Notes under the pieces: generated by a model | What the model was told of the DNA's origin: nothing | The model's database searches: none | Seen by the model: only the letters and a program-made list of their open reading frames with translations | Origin: Siphonodentalium dalli | Taxonomy: Eukaryota; Mollusca; Scaphopoda; Gadilida; Siphonodentaliidae | Reading direction: 5' to 3' | Assembly (NCBI GenBank): GCA_032622095.1 | Contig: CP136068.1 | Location: 181,416,796-181,480,795 of the forward strand | DNA: 64,000 bases | Part shown: positions 1 through 11,991 of the stretch, in pieces | Numbering within the stretch: the stretch's first letter is position 1 | Layout of the letters: each line of letters opens with the position of its first letter | Program-made: the position numbers and the translations under genes

Positions 1-436
1 TGTGACGTACCGTCAGCCAATCAGAAGAGAGGAAAATATGATGAAGGATAACAATTTTTGTATGGCCTTCATTGTTGCAGCGATGGCAAGTTTTGTTGAA
101 CAAGTGCGTCATTCTGAAAATTCGTGGCTAGATGGTCGCCTTGTTGTGGGACCTTGAATATGTATCCCCCCGAAACAGCCCGATTTGTTAAAGTCCGAAA
201 TACCATTTGCACCCCGTTGGATCGAAGTTTCCTACTGGTACACCAGTGACGTTACTGCCATATACTGTAATATAGCGACGGAAAGTTAATTTAAGTTTCG
301 GTTCAGATTCTTTCTCGTATATACATGTACATGTGGGTATAGTGGTACGTGATACTAGATATATTTCCGAAACTCGAAGTCAACAATTACAAATATGCCA
401 CCATTCAACAGACATCAAAAACCTGTTCATTCATGA
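1..436. other. Unassigned sequence
   Basis: I see no gene, RNA or recognisable repeat here. The short open frames have no domain-like composition. Confidence 0.4.
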
Positions 437-761
437 GGAGGGGACTCGGTGGCTCAGTCGGTAAGGGGTGCAACTCCAAGCCGCTTCGCCATCCAGCGCT
501 GGCGATGAGGGTTCAAATCAACATGTTTACATCTTGGACTTTGTAACTCGAAATCGTTATCTGGTGGAGTTTTCAGTTACTCGCCGATGACCTGTGGTTT
601 TGCCGCACAAGATCGACGAGTTTATCAGCCATTGAAATCACTGTTAGATTAGCCGAAAATGTGCGGATTTCCTCCACCAGCTGGCTTTGTCGTGATATGG
701 CCTTAGTTGCTTAAAGCGACATTAAACCACAACCAATCAATCAATCAATCAATCAATCACC
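437..761 (+). mobile_element. tRNA-derived SINE, apparently full length
   Basis: The 5' part carries RNA polymerase III promoter boxes: an A box (TGGCTCAGTCGG, 450-461) and a B box (GGTTCAAATC, 510-519), spaced as in a tRNA. A body domain follows (about 577-720, ending near GCGACATTAAAC), and then a tail of AATC repeats (733-759). The body and tail recur at 13014-13149, which shows the unit is dispersed. SINEs encode no protein and depend on a LINE for retrotransposition; the partner is not identifiable here. Confidence 0.85.
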
Positions 762-1213
762 ATTCACGAGCTCAATAATTCACCAGATATCAATATCACG
801 AGGACATGCGACTGAACTGTACCTGAATAAAATGAAATTTGCCTCTCGAATGGTCATCAGCGTACGCTTTGTTCACAACTGTGTCGTTAGGTAAATCGAA
901 CGCCGATGAGCCAGCAAAGGTAAGATTTTACGGAGGAGTAGCATGCCTTGGACCCGTTGTTGGACACACTCGTCCTTGATACTGAAATAGGTTTCAATAC
1001 CTGGTGAATTATGCCCACAACATTCAATATCTCTGCGTTTACTGTAGTGCATGTCTATTGGGTGACGATTGGCACGAGCAACGTGCGTGCATACCATTAT
1101 ATAATACCACGAAGCTCTAAGTTTGCCAGCGTAGATTCATGCCATGGTCTAGCGTACACTGTACGTATTATGCGTTCACATAATTTCGTGCCACACCTGT
1201 TAAATTGTAAAGA
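762..1213. other. Unassigned sequence
   Basis: No supported feature. Short overlapping frames on both strands look random. Confidence 0.4.
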
Positions 1214-1555
1214 GTTGGAAGTCCATTAGACCTTCACATATGTGTTGCTATGTAGTCCGTTAGATCATCACAGATGTGTTTCTGGGCAGTACCTTAAACC
1301 ATCTTAGATGTGTTGCTAGGAAGTCAATTAGACCATCACAGATGTGTTGCTAGGCAGTTCATTAGACCATCTCAGATGTGTTGCCAGGCAGTCCACTAGA
1401 CAATCTCAGATGTGTTGCTAGGCAGTCCATATGACCATCACATATGTGTTGCTAGGCAGTCCATTTGACCATCACATATGTGTAGATAGGCAGTCCATTT
1501 GACCATCACAGGTGTGTTGCTAGGCAGTCCATTATATCACCTCAGGTGTATTGCG
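1214..1555. repeat. 34 bp minisatellite, about 10 copies
   Basis: About ten diverged head-to-tail copies of a 34 bp unit, recognisable by TGTTGCTAGGCAGTCCAT followed by GACCATCACA. Central copies are the most alike and the edges the most diverged, as expected from unequal exchange. No coding potential is seen. Confidence 0.9.
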
Positions 1556-1649
1556 ACCATGGTGCTGACATTAAAAGGCAATTTATTATTATCGATGACA
1601 TTCGCTAAATCAGGGACCATGTTATAAACGGTCTCGGTTGGGGTGTCCA

Positions 1650-2034
1650 ACTGCACCCCTACCCATGAAACAGCACCCATACCCCTGAAACTGCACCCTA
1701 CCCTGGAAACTGCACCATACCCTGGAAACTGCACCATACCCTGAAACTGCACCCCTACCCTGAAATTGCACCCTACCCCGGAAACTGCACTCTGCCCTGA
1801 AAATGTATATATACCCTACCCCTGAAACATCACCCCGTATCCCCGAAACATCACCCCTACCCCTGAAACAGCACCCAGTATCCACCAAACAGCACCCCGT
1901 ACCCCTGAAATAGCACCCATACCATAAAAACTGCACTCCTACCCGGAAACTGCACTCCTACCCTGAAAATGCACCCCTATCCATGAAACTGCACCCGTAT
2001 CCCTGAAACAGCGCATCTACCCCTGAAACAGCAC
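1650..2034. repeat. 17-19 bp minisatellite (CCCTGAAACTGCAC)
   Basis: Irregular short tandem units of the form ACCCTGAAACTGCACC, varying in length and sequence. The minus strand reads GGTGCAGTTTCAGGG. Open frames on the minus strand across this block come from the repeat and show no domain. Confidence 0.88.
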
Positions 2035-2213
2035 GTAATGTGTCATAATACGCGTGCTTGTGGTTGCTATATGTTTTGCCGGAGAGAGATACATGTGGAG
2101 CATATATAAGGATTTGAATGTGCATACAAACGTGTACATACATGTATGTTTACGACCATGTCGATGTTATTCAATGCCTTATATTCACATCTCCAACCAA
2201 TGACTTTATAACA

Positions 2214-2556
2214 AATGTGACCCGCCATAATTTTTTACAATTTTAATAATTGTTTCTTGTATTCTTTAACAATTTTATAATTTCACCCATACAGAGCCCC
2301 AGACAAACATGAGCATGAGACACTTTTCTATATGCTTCTATATATGTGTGGGGCTGGTAATGGGTGTTTTTTTATTTTATGTCCTAAAAATTGTAAGAAA
2401 CATTTATTTAAACAAAATGATAAAAAATTGTTAGGCCAATGCATTCTCTTATATATGCGAGGCGACCTATGGTCGACTCGCATATATAAGAGAATGCATT
2501 GGCACAGGGTAAACAAATCCCGACTTACGACTGGATTTGATATGGCGGGTCACAAA
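2214..2556 (-). mobile_element. Hairpin MITE family A, internally deleted copy
   Basis: Ends are inverted: TGTGACCCGCCATA at 2216 and TATGGCGGGTCACA ending at 2554. Inside is the family A spacer in reverse orientation relative to the copy at 14204, then one copy of the 67-nt hairpin (about 2435-2501) followed by CACAGGGTA. The hairpin next to the left end, and part of that terminal repeat, are missing, so this is a deletion derivative. No transposase is encoded. The superfamily is unproven; TA-flanked termini in other copies suggest a Tc1/mariner-type system. Confidence 0.85.
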
Positions 2557-2841
2557 TAGTATGTAGCAAAATTTGGTACAAACGTGGCATACAACTCAAG
2601 ATTAACGGTACTAAAACGCGCAGGATGAATATGATTGTGACACCTTACGCTATTTAAACATGAGGTTATTCATGTTCGCATCTTCGGCGGTTTGAACGTT
2701 ATCTAAGACGACTGTGGCTTCAAGCCGACAAGCTAATAACGCGTAAAGGATAACACCCGATAAGATAAATTCTAGGTTAGAATAATTTAATGAAGTCAGA
2801 TTTCATTTTAGATATAATTCCGTCGATGTTCATAACTTTCT

Positions 2842-3396
2842 GATAATAACTTTAGTTTAGATCTTATTTTGGGATATGCACCATGGTTATAATAACTTTA
2901 GTTTAGATCTTATTTTGGGATATGCACCATGGTTATAATAACTTTAGTTTAGATCGTATTTTGGGATATGCACCATGGTTATAATAACTTTAGTTTAGAT
3001 CGTATTTTGGGATATGCACCATGGTTATAATAACTTTAGTTTAGATCTTATTTTGGGATATGCACCATGGTTATAATAACTTTAGTTTAGATCGTATTTT
3101 GGGATATGCACCATGGTTATAATAACTTTAGTTTAGATCGTATTTTGGGATATGCACCATGGTTATAATAACTTTAGTTTAGATCGTATTTTGGGATATG
3201 CACCATGGTTATAATAACTTTAGTTTAGATCGTATTTTGGGATATGCACCATGGTTATAATAACTTTAGTTTAGATCGTATTTTGGGATATGCACCATGG
3301 TTATAATAACTTTAGTTTAGATCTTATTTTGGGATATGCACCATGGTTATAATAACTTTAGTTAGATCGTATTTTGGGATATGCACCATGGTTATA
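2842..3396. repeat. 46 bp satellite, 12 copies
   Basis: Twelve head-to-tail copies of a 46 bp unit containing GATATGCACCATGGTTAT. Copies are almost identical. The main variation is one T/G site after TTTAGATC, which runs T T G G T G G G G G T G from left to right. The last copy has lost two bases. High identity means recent amplification or ongoing homogenisation. Confidence 0.95.
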
Positions 3397-4260
3397 CTAA
3401 CTTGTGCTGGCGTGTTGTGCTATTCAATTTGACGCCTTACTTGATGGTATTTTATACATAATTAAATGTCGATATCACATTCAGGTCATCATCCTGAATT
3501 CATTGTTTGCGTTCTGGAACGAAGCTAACGACTGAATGCGTCTGAACGAATTAATTCGTCCCGCTGGAATATGACTCTCATTTGATTAGGTTTAGACTCA
3601 GTTATTTGACTTATTCGAGACTGGGTTATCTTTACAGTTAACACGTGTAATTCTGAATTTCGCTATTGTTTCATCGCTTGTAACCTATGGTTTCTCAGTC
3701 GGATTCTCGTAATACATGTATTATCATTGCGTTTTGGTTGCTAATGTGATTGCACAATCTTCCCTTCGCCGGATAAATGAAGATCGCATTTCTACCAAAA
3801 TCATCATTTCATTTGTTATAATAATTATATATATTACTACAAAATCACATTTAAACCTCGACTAGACGCACGTTCTATAATGCCCTGATGCTCTGCTTTT
3901 TTGCGACTGTGTAAACATACAGAAACAAATGATAACACTGGAGAATATCTTTCTGCTGCCACACTGCAAAAATAAGTGTTCTAAAATGAACGCGTTCATA
4001 CAACCGACGTGTTTAAATCGTAACGCTATGTGTTAACTCGAAACACCAGAGTACCAGTCGTCTAAAGACATATATCTAAAACGGTGGTGTTCTAACGTTG
4101 AACGGTGGTATTCCGTCTTTGAATAGATAGTGGTGTTCAGTCGATGAACAGTGATGTTCATCTGAAGTATAACCACTGGCGTTCAGTACCGGTATCATAC
4201 GGTACCTTTCCTTTAGTGTTTCCCATTGGTCGGTTCGGAATGGAATTATATAACATATTT
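3397..4260. other. Unassigned, with weak GGTGGTGTTC repeats
   Basis: Mostly A+T-rich unique-looking sequence. Positions 4083-4165 hold four degenerate copies of a motif like GTGGTGTTCA. No gene is seen. Confidence 0.4.
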
Positions 4261-4920
4261 TCAATTATCATATGACTCAATCATTATTTACGTTGGAAAG
4301 TATGTCATAAATAAATTTCATATGAACTACTAGTTCATATCACCTTCCGATAATTTGATTGGTTTGTTGACAAAAAGTGTGTTCTGATTGGCTGAATGGC
4401 AGCCTGAGCCGAGCCGCATCTCTAACTAAATGCAGGTCAAATTCGTGCGCGTCAATCAACGCGATGCCGAAAGTCTCGCAATTATAATCTTGAAATATGT
4501 AGTTTTGGACATTGTTATACGATAAATAGAATATGTAATTCGTATTTATCTAATAAACATACGATATAATGTCACAAACTGAGAACAGAATAGCGCACTA
4601 TATCTTCGCATGCATATTATTTCTGCTAGTTCACCAGGTGTAATTTGGCTTCCGGTGCAATGAAGTGACGTCACATTAACCTTTTGCTGCCGATGTCATA
4701 TAGCTATTTAGTGATTTGTGTGCGTTTTGGACATCATAATCAATTTATAGATGTCATATGATAAATAGAATATGTAATTCGTGTTTCTCTCATATGATAT
4801 TTATGAAACTCGTCACGAATTTTCAGTTTTCTCTCGCCGGAGGCTCGAGAAAACTGAAAATTCTTAGACTCGTTTCATAAATATCATATGAGAGAAACAC
4901 TCATTTCATATCCTCTATTT
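4261..4920 (+). mobile_element. Foldback-type element, family E, long copy
   Basis: The right part is a large imperfect hairpin: arms about 4761-4833 and 4846-4920 around a short GC-rich loop (CGCCGGAGG). The left end (4268-4340) and right end (4846-4915) both reappear, in reverse order and complement, fused together at 6493-6664. That pair of copies defines the unit as dispersed. No open frame of note, so it is non-autonomous. Confidence 0.72.
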
Positions 4921-5576
4921 ATGGCACATATAATACCACTAAACACAACAAACTATACATTAGCTGAACACTAGTGTTCAATTGTGCGTTCAGGGTGACT
5001 TAACATTGGCGCTCAAATTGCCGTCTGTTCCGTTGTCGATTCCGTTCATTGCAGGAATCAACGCAAGTATTGTCATGCGCAGAAGTATTATTTTGCCAAC
5101 CGACCGTTTCGTGCTCTTGTAATTTTTGGAGGGAAATACGCTGTTGTGTTTTATTCTAATTTTAAATAATTGCAAAGGAATACGTTGTGTTTCTTGTGCT
5201 CGCGTATCTAATTATAGAGAACAAAGGACTGAATAAGTTTGTCCGTCGTTCGGCTTTGGGAGTGTCTTTCAAACATGGCGGAGAAACAATGTAATTAAGC
5301 TATTGGTATATGACTATGATTATTTATTCATAACTCAATATAACATATATTTTTACACAATTAATTTATACAGACAATGAGTTATTGTCATCTGCATATT
5401 ATGCTATTTGTTTGGATTTGGAAATAAACAAATATCTTTGTACTGAGAAATTTCCGTTTCCGCGAACAGTTTTGGCGGGAAAGCTGGCGTGACATTATTT
5501 GCGCGTATTGAGGTGTATGGTATACAGTTGATATACTGTCGGATCTTATACTGTATACGTTTACTTAAATTTAAGT

Positions 5577-5578
<2 letters not shown>
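4921..5578. other. Unassigned sequence between E element and (TA)n
   Basis: No gene is seen. Contains A+T-rich stretches only. Confidence 0.35.

Positions 5579-5626
<48 letters not shown>
5579..5626. repeat. (TA)n microsatellite
   Basis: Uninterrupted TA dinucleotide run of about 24 units. It is the insertion target of the adjoining Helitron-like element; a shorter (TA)n tract continues on the far side at 6475-6487. Confidence 0.97.
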
Positions 5627-5629
<3 letters not shown>

Positions 5630-6474
5630 ATTATATATTTTGAAAGATCTGTTTGTTTGTGTGTGTGTTTGTTTGTGTGTGTGTTTGAAATCGATGGACT
5701 CCAAAACGACTAAGCCAATTTCGATGAAATTTGGTATTTTAGGGTATTTTCGGCCGGAGACGAACATAGGCATATTTATTTGTCCGTGCGAGGTCAACTT
5801 TTCACGTGCGGAGGTCAAATCTGTTTTTACGCCGTTTTTGCGCTAATATATTTCAGTTCGGTGCTCACAAATCGATTCGATATAGCGCGAATAATAAATT
5901 GCCAGTCATATAATTTGCACGGTTAGAATCTGTGGCGTGTCCTCTTTCCAACGATATATAATATGTATGTATCCGTTTTAGTTATCTGCCTCAATTATTA
6001 GGTACAAGTGGTCCGATGCTTTTAAAATCAATGCGTAATTTCTATGACGTCGTCAGAGGTCATAAAGTTAGATTACGTTAACTCTCACCCTGCCGATGCA
6101 TTTGACTGTGTCGCGTTAACTCATCACCGGCCGAGGTATCCGCAAATGACATTGGGCTATAAAACGGGTGTAGCTATCGACTTGAAATTTGGTATGTGAA
6201 TGTATCTTGCCCCGGATACGAATTTTATCGGGTCGCCGAGCACGTGCGACGCCAGCTTCGCGCATGCGCAGACGAGATCTCGGAAACGGGTTGAGATATT
6301 GACTTTAAATTTGGTATGTGAATGTATCTTGCCCCGGATACGAATTTTATCGGGTCGCCGAGCACGTGCGACACCAGCTTCGCGCATGCGCAGACCAGAT
6401 CTAGGAAACGGGTGGAGCAATCGACTTGAAATTTGGTTTTTTAATAGCCCGGACGAAGTCGGGTCACCTTCTAG
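5627..6474 (+). mobile_element. Non-autonomous Helitron, 848 bp
   Basis: Begins with TC directly after an A and ends with CTAG directly before a T, so it sits between A and T of a TA tract. A small GC hairpin (CCCGGACGAAGTCGGG, 6448-6463) lies 7 nt before CTAG. These are the hallmarks of Helitron ends. There is no target duplication, no inverted terminal repeat and no Rep/helicase frame, so it must be mobilised in trans. Positions 6160-6430 hold two tandem copies of a roughly 123 bp segment that includes CGGATACGAATTTTATCGGG. Confidence 0.82.
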
Positions 6475-6492
6475 TATATATATATATTTGTT

Positions 6493-6664
6493 AATATATA
6501 GAGGATATGAAATGAGTGTTTCACTCATATGATATTTATGAAACGAGTCTAAGAATGTTCAGTTTTCTCGAGCCTCCGGAAGGTGATATGAACTAGTAGT
6601 TCATATGAAATTGATTTATGACATACTTTCCAACGTAAATAATGATTGAGTCATATGATAAATG
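6493..6664 (-). mobile_element. Family E deletion derivative
   Basis: About 170 bp made of the two ends of the 4261-4920 element in opposite orientation, joined at CCTCCGGAAGG. The central 450 bp are missing. This shows how a short MITE forms from a longer parent by internal deletion. Confidence 0.8.
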
Positions 6665-6756
6665 TCTGTCTGACCGATATATACTTTTACCGGGACCATC
6701 GATAGGGCTCCAAATTGGGCCAAAAAAAGACGGCTAACATTTTAAGATAATGGTGA

Positions 6757-7286
6757 AGGTTCAAGGCACGGGCGGCGTTCGTTGCAGAAATATTCATATT
6801 TGTTCAAATCGCAATCAACAGAAGGAATATTAAAAAATATATAGTTCTGTTCATATGCCAAACATAATCAGCGCGTAAATAATATATTGTTGCCAAGACG
6901 TACGATGGTCTACGTAAACAAGAGCCTGCTCGTGTTACAGACGTTTTGTTTCTGTTTATATAACACAGCTCAATTCTATTGGTTAATCACACACACATTA
7001 TATAAACGCTCTTTATTATTTCCATATCAGGAAAACAGTAACAAAAAACGCTCTTTATGTTTACCATGTCCGGATCTAAACACAAGCCAGGTTCTGTAAC
7101 GTTTTTTGCTTTTGTTTACATAACGAAGGAAAAACATTTGATAATAACATATTGTTTATGCCATATTTATGATTGGTATACGAACAAAGTCTGTCTATAT
7201 TTTACTATTCTTTCTGTTTATGTCCGTTTTTGGCGGAGGAGAACATTTTAACAGCATACCCACCGCCAACACCGCCCGTATCTTTA
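6757..7286 (+). mobile_element. MITE family D, copy 1
   Basis: About 525 bp element with roughly 20 bp imperfect inverted ends (AAGGCACGGGCGGCGTT on the left; AACACCGCCCGTATCTTT on the right). It aligns along its whole length with 56489-57004, which fixes both borders. Small frames inside are not conserved between the two copies, so it is non-coding. Confidence 0.88.
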
Positions 7287-7489
7287 AACAAATTCTAAAA
7301 TGCCGCTGTCGGATTAAGGGACCGGGGAGAGACACCAAATTCGATGGAAATATTGTTGTGCCGAATTCCACCAAACTTATAAAAAGTTAACTCCATGACA
7401 CTGGGAATCTTATGGCGTGTCTTCAAGATACTTTCTGGTGCTGACCAAGACAGGGAAGTGAGTTGGGAGAGGGGTGCCACATTGATAAC

Positions 7490-7662
7490 ATAAACCGTAT
7501 ATGGAAGCACGATATGGGAATGGTAGTTTGACGACCAGATGAATAAACCGTGTATGGAAGCACGACATGGGAATGGCATAAACCGTATATGAAAGCACGA
7601 CATGGGAATGGTGCGATGGATAAACCGTATATGGAAGCACGACATTGGAATGGTACTGTGGC
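7490..7662. repeat. 42 bp minisatellite, 4 irregular copies
   Basis: Four copies of a unit containing AAACCGTATATGGAAGCACG and ATGGGAATGGTA, with uneven spacing. It is the same unit as the array at 9832-10130, and both arrays share the boundary phrase GGTAGTTTGACGACC. Confidence 0.9.
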
Positions 7663-7879
7663 GTACTGTGGGAGTGGTACCTATATAGGCCGAGCGGAAA
7701 CCGGACATAATATATACCCCAATGCCACACGTGAAACTAACTGTTTCCCAATTTACAAGTGGTAGCGTTATTGTTATCCCGAGGAAGTGCCACACCATGG
7801 ACCACTGGTCAACTCACTACATAATTACCATATCATTAATATGCATAAGCCAGTTGGTAAGTATACCTGCATCTGTATT

Positions 7880-8074
7880 TTATTGGTAGCGGTAGCTGAT
7901 ACTGTGACATTTGACCTCATTCACGACGTGACCTATATACCTATATGCTGGCTGGTAGGTAACTCTATACCCATATCTGTAATAACTATGTATCGGATTG
8001 GTAGCGGTAGCTGGCACTGTGACATCTGACCTCGTTCACGACCTGACCTATATGAATATAGGTTAGCTGGTAGG
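7880..8074. repeat. Imperfect tandem duplication, period 115 bp
   Basis: The segment 7880-7958, starting TATTGGTAGCGGTAGCTG and ending GCTGGTAGG, is repeated at 7995-8074 with scattered changes. No coding signal. Confidence 0.85.
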
Positions 8075-9015
8075 ATAGGCTCGTATGCATGTTATTAGCT
8101 GGACTGACAGTGAAGTACAACGATCAGATCTGACATCTCTGAATGGATGAGTATCATGGCAACCAAGACATCTGACGAGCAGTGGATAGGGCGGTACAGC
8201 GGCCGGTTCATCGACACTGCAGGGCTGGATGACGACATCAATATTCATGAGTAAGCTGGACGTAGTACATCTGGGCTGTCTATATACCTGGTATTACCTG
8301 AGTGTTACCAACTGGTGGACTAGATTATAACTTACACTGTGAGCATGATAAATACAACACCCATATCCAGATGAGTTGACCAGCTTAACGAGAGTAGAGA
8401 CCAGTATAAAATGCTATGATTTATTTACAATGACCAGAATAATATTGTATATTATAAGCTATGACAACAATATGAACAATCTGTACGCACTATATTACGG
8501 GAATAAGTATTGCATAAAGCAGTGATGGAATACTCGTAAATTACTTCTATTGCACATATTGCACTAATTGCGATTATTGATATGACTGAACCCGCATATA
8601 CTATAGTAATTGAGCTAACTGTGAGGAATAATAATATGACCTGTTATGTATGTCTGACCGTGGAATGGTACTGCAGCATCTACTGATAAAGTATGGACGT
8701 GGCACGTGTACTGGATGCATAGTGTGCATGTGGGCCGACCTGTAACCTGGGCCTCAAACAAGTGTGGAAATCTATGTATCACCAGGCAGCACTGGAAATG
8801 GTTCACCTGGGATGGGCGTAATACCGAGCATCGGCAAAGCAATCGACCAAGTGGTGATGAGTGGTTGTGTGGTTGGTTTATGTCTTGATGTGCACTGTAC
8901 CAGGTCTGAATTTGGATTCGGATTGTCTGATTATTACACCTGCCATGATTAGACCGACGTGGTCTGTGAGTGAAGCTGTACTACTCATAATCCAGGTGGT
9001 GCATCTCTGCCTGAA
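8075..9015. other. Unassigned sequence
   Basis: No supported gene or repeat in about 940 bp. Short open frames lack domain features. Confidence 0.35.
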
Positions 9016-9218
9016 CTCGTGTATCTAAACCTGGCTCTTATTCTGGCTGAGCTGTGATGCATCTGTCTGTCCTCGTGCTTCTAAACCTGGCTCTGATTCT
9101 GACTGAGCTGTGATGCATCTGTCTGTCCTCGTGCATCTAAACCTGGCTCTGATTCTGACTGAGCTGTGATACATCTGCCTGTCCTCGTGCATCTAAACCT
9201 GGCTCTGATTCTGGCTGT
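9016..9218. repeat. 56 bp minisatellite, about 3.6 copies
   Basis: Starts at 9016, 9072, 9128 and 9184, an exact 56 bp period. The unit begins CTCGTGCATCTAAACCTGGC and includes GAGCTGTGATGCATCTGTCT. Confidence 0.92.
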
Positions 9219-9831
9219 ACCTCCTGTGTGGATAGCATGACTAGAGTACCATTATTCCTCATAGGCTAACGCAATAACTAACCTATACTACAAATGTACT
9301 ACAAGGGTACTAAGAATAAGAGTAAAGAATGACTACGACAGAGAAGTCTGAACTGCGGTTAAGGCAATCTCACACGACTTCCCCGTCGAGTAAATTTTGG
9401 GCTGAAGTTTGTTTTAATGTTTTTGGAAATGAGCTCCATTGTCACGAAAGCCGTTGGAATGCCCTTGCATCGTTGTTGACAAAGTGACGTAAGTTGCTAT
9501 GCCGAGAGAGAAAGTTGAAAGCCAGCGACGTTGGCGGTTGGTCGGTATTTATACCCAGCCAACCGGAAACAAGGTCGTTAAAAATAGCATAGCAACGCAC
9601 ATCATGCGGCACGCAGGATTTCCCGTAATATTTACAAATATGAAAGTTACAGATCAGCAAAGCGATCTGTGAAATAAAACTGATCAAACTGATGAAATAG
9701 TACGAATACGACGAATAGATTTACGATATAAATCGTGATGAACATTAGGAAAGTAAAATTACGTAAAATAGGGCGAATATAGAACTTAATTAGAAAGATT
9801 TTACCATTAGTTAACCCTCTCACGCTACAGT
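9219..9831. other. Unassigned sequence
   Basis: No gene or clear repeat seen. Confidence 0.35.
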
Positions 9832-10130
9832 ACGATGAATAAACCGTATATGGAAGCACGACGTGGGAATGGTACGATGAACAAACCGTATATGGAAGCA
9901 CGACATGGGAATGGTACGATGAACAAACCGTATATGGAAGCACGACATGGGAATGGTACGATGAACAAACCGTATACGGAAGCACGACATGGGAATGGTA
10001 CGATGGATAAACCGTATATGGAAGCACGACATGGGAATGGTACGATGAATACACCGTATATGGAAGCACGACATGGGAATGGTACGACGAATAAACCATG
10101 TATGGAAGCACGACATGGGAATGGTAGTTT
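9832..10130. repeat. 42 bp minisatellite, 7 copies
   Basis: Seven near-identical 42 bp units (ACGATGAACAAACCGTATAT, then GGAAGCACGACATGGGAATG). Because 42 is a multiple of three, frames stay open on both strands; the plus-strand frame would give a 14-residue repeat starting MNKPYMEARHGNGT. No signal peptide or flanking exon supports translation, so I treat it as non-coding. Confidence 0.95.
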
Positions 10131-11094
10131 GACGACCCGATGAAATAGATGAAATTTATTATAACCAAATGATATTATACATGTATGATGTATCCGGTTT
10201 GACATTGTACTGTATGTTTGAAATAAGTCCACATGTTTAGTAATAAATATAACAATTTGCTTGCCATTCGAATTTCGTTTTTGACTGATAAATATCAATA
10301 AAAGAAATTGTCAGCGCAGATAGTGAAAAACGTTGACAATTGACTCTCGAAAGTGCAGTTTCAGTACTTGACCTTCATGCAACATTTCAAGGTCATTTCA
10401 GAACTGATAACCTACCTAGTTTGAATGTATAGGTCTTCGTCTTTCTATTGATGTCTAACACATAGCTCTACCCATAATTTCAGCAATTACATACACGAGA
10501 TCTATAATTGGAATGGCTGCTTTACCTTACAAGTGTTTTGAACGACAGATTTGTACTGTACTACAAACATATGATGTAATATTATCAAAATATTCACATG
10601 TTCTGCTTTTGCCCTGTTCGTAGAAAATTATTGGAGAAAATAATGTTGTCATGGTTATAGGAGCTCCTGTTGTCTATTATATCTCGAATGATCATGTCAG
10701 GATAATGTTCAGGGGAAATTATACACTATAAGCTTTATCGCAGCCTTTGAACCCACTTCATATCATGCATGATTGTGTATGTATTGTAATATGTTTGTTT
10801 TCATTGAATAATATGAATACAATACTTTTTACGCCAACTTAGTTACAGCTTTAATTTATAATTGTGGCCGTTCGAAAAAATTCAACCCAAAAGGTGGGGT
10901 GCAAATTGCAAATGGAATTTCGGTAACTGATGATAATGAAGGCCATTAATTGGTCTGATCGGAGTCTTTCACATCACTTTAATGCTGAATCAGATCACAG
11001 TGGAATGTATTATTGTTGACAACGAAGGCTATTAATTGCGCTGATCGGAATCGCCGTTGGATATCTCGTTAATTTGATAATAACGTCAGCCAAT
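10131..11094. other. Unassigned; contains a short local duplication
   Basis: Mostly unique A+T-rich sequence. The phrase AAGGCYATTAATTG followed by CTGATCGGA occurs twice, at about 10940 and 11026. No gene is seen. Confidence 0.4.
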
Positions 11095-11320
11095 TGCCTC
11101 TTTATGAAATTATTCCAATACATGCGCAGTCATAACATTCTGTAATCATTTTAGTATGTTGATTCAATTGTCGGTTTCCTGTCTATGCTCATAAATGTGC
11201 GACAATGCGCGAATTATTGACATAGCAGAGTGGAATTCGTTTTACGAGACTACAGAGGTTTTGGTAATGTATATTCTGATTTCTAATTGTGATATGCGGG
11301 CTGTGTGGGTGGTTCTTCTC
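11095..11320 (+). repeat. Low-copy repeat R, copy 1 of 3
   Basis: About 225 bp with diverged copies at 14799-15025 and 15303-15500, all in the same orientation. Shared anchors are CGCAGTCATA, GATTCAATTGTCGGTTTCCT and ACTCATAAATGTGCGACAA. Terminal repeats are not evident. It may be an old segmental duplication or a fragment of a larger element. Confidence 0.8.
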
Positions 11321-11364
11321 TAGGTTTATCGGGTTTCTCTTGATAACGGCACTGTGTGTATACC

Positions 11365-11731
11365 TTAACCCTTTACCCAACAAACCGGCCCAAACCGGCC
11401 AAATAAAGCTTCAACAGCCTAAAATATCTTCGGTCTGTCTCAATAGAACCATACAAATATGGATATCATTGGAACCGGCTCCTTGACCACATTGTGATAG
11501 TTACAGTTATGCCCTGTGCCAATGCATTCTCTTACATATGCGAGTCGACCATAGGTCGCCTCGCATATATAAGAGAATGCATTGGCCTTTTTCTTACATT
11601 CTTTAACAATTTTATAATTTTTAATGTGTTAAGCCAATGCATTCTCTTATATATGCGAGGCGACCTATGGTCGACTCGCATATATAAGAGAATGCATTGG
11701 CACAGGGCCGTTCTGTTGGGTAAAGGGTTAA
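11365..11731 (-). mobile_element. Hairpin MITE family B (piggyBac-type ends), copy 1
   Basis: TTAA lies at both edges, with inverted ends TTAACCCTTTACCCAACA and TGTTGGGTAAAGGGTTAA. A TTAA target and a CCC terminus are the signature of piggyBac-type transposition. Inside are two 67-nt hairpins (about 11518-11585 and 11634-11700) around an A+T-rich linker, bordered by CCCTGTG and CACAGGG. No transposase frame. Orientation is opposite to the copies at 22652 and 25257. Confidence 0.88.
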
Positions 11732-11991
11732 AGGGACACTGGGCGACCACAGTCGGTAAATGTATGCACACATTATAAAAATCTGTAAAAACACCGCTAC
11801 TGTGTTCTTATATTCATTATTGATAGGTCCCCCAATAACGGGTTTTTTTTGTAAAAATTGTTATGTAAACAGAAATGCGACAGTGTTTGTCAATAAACAT
11901 CGCTTAATAAGTTCAAATAGTTTAGTCTCAATATCATGAATCTCAGTATATATTTCAATGCTTTGGGGGTTACTTGCCGATGGCCGGTGGT

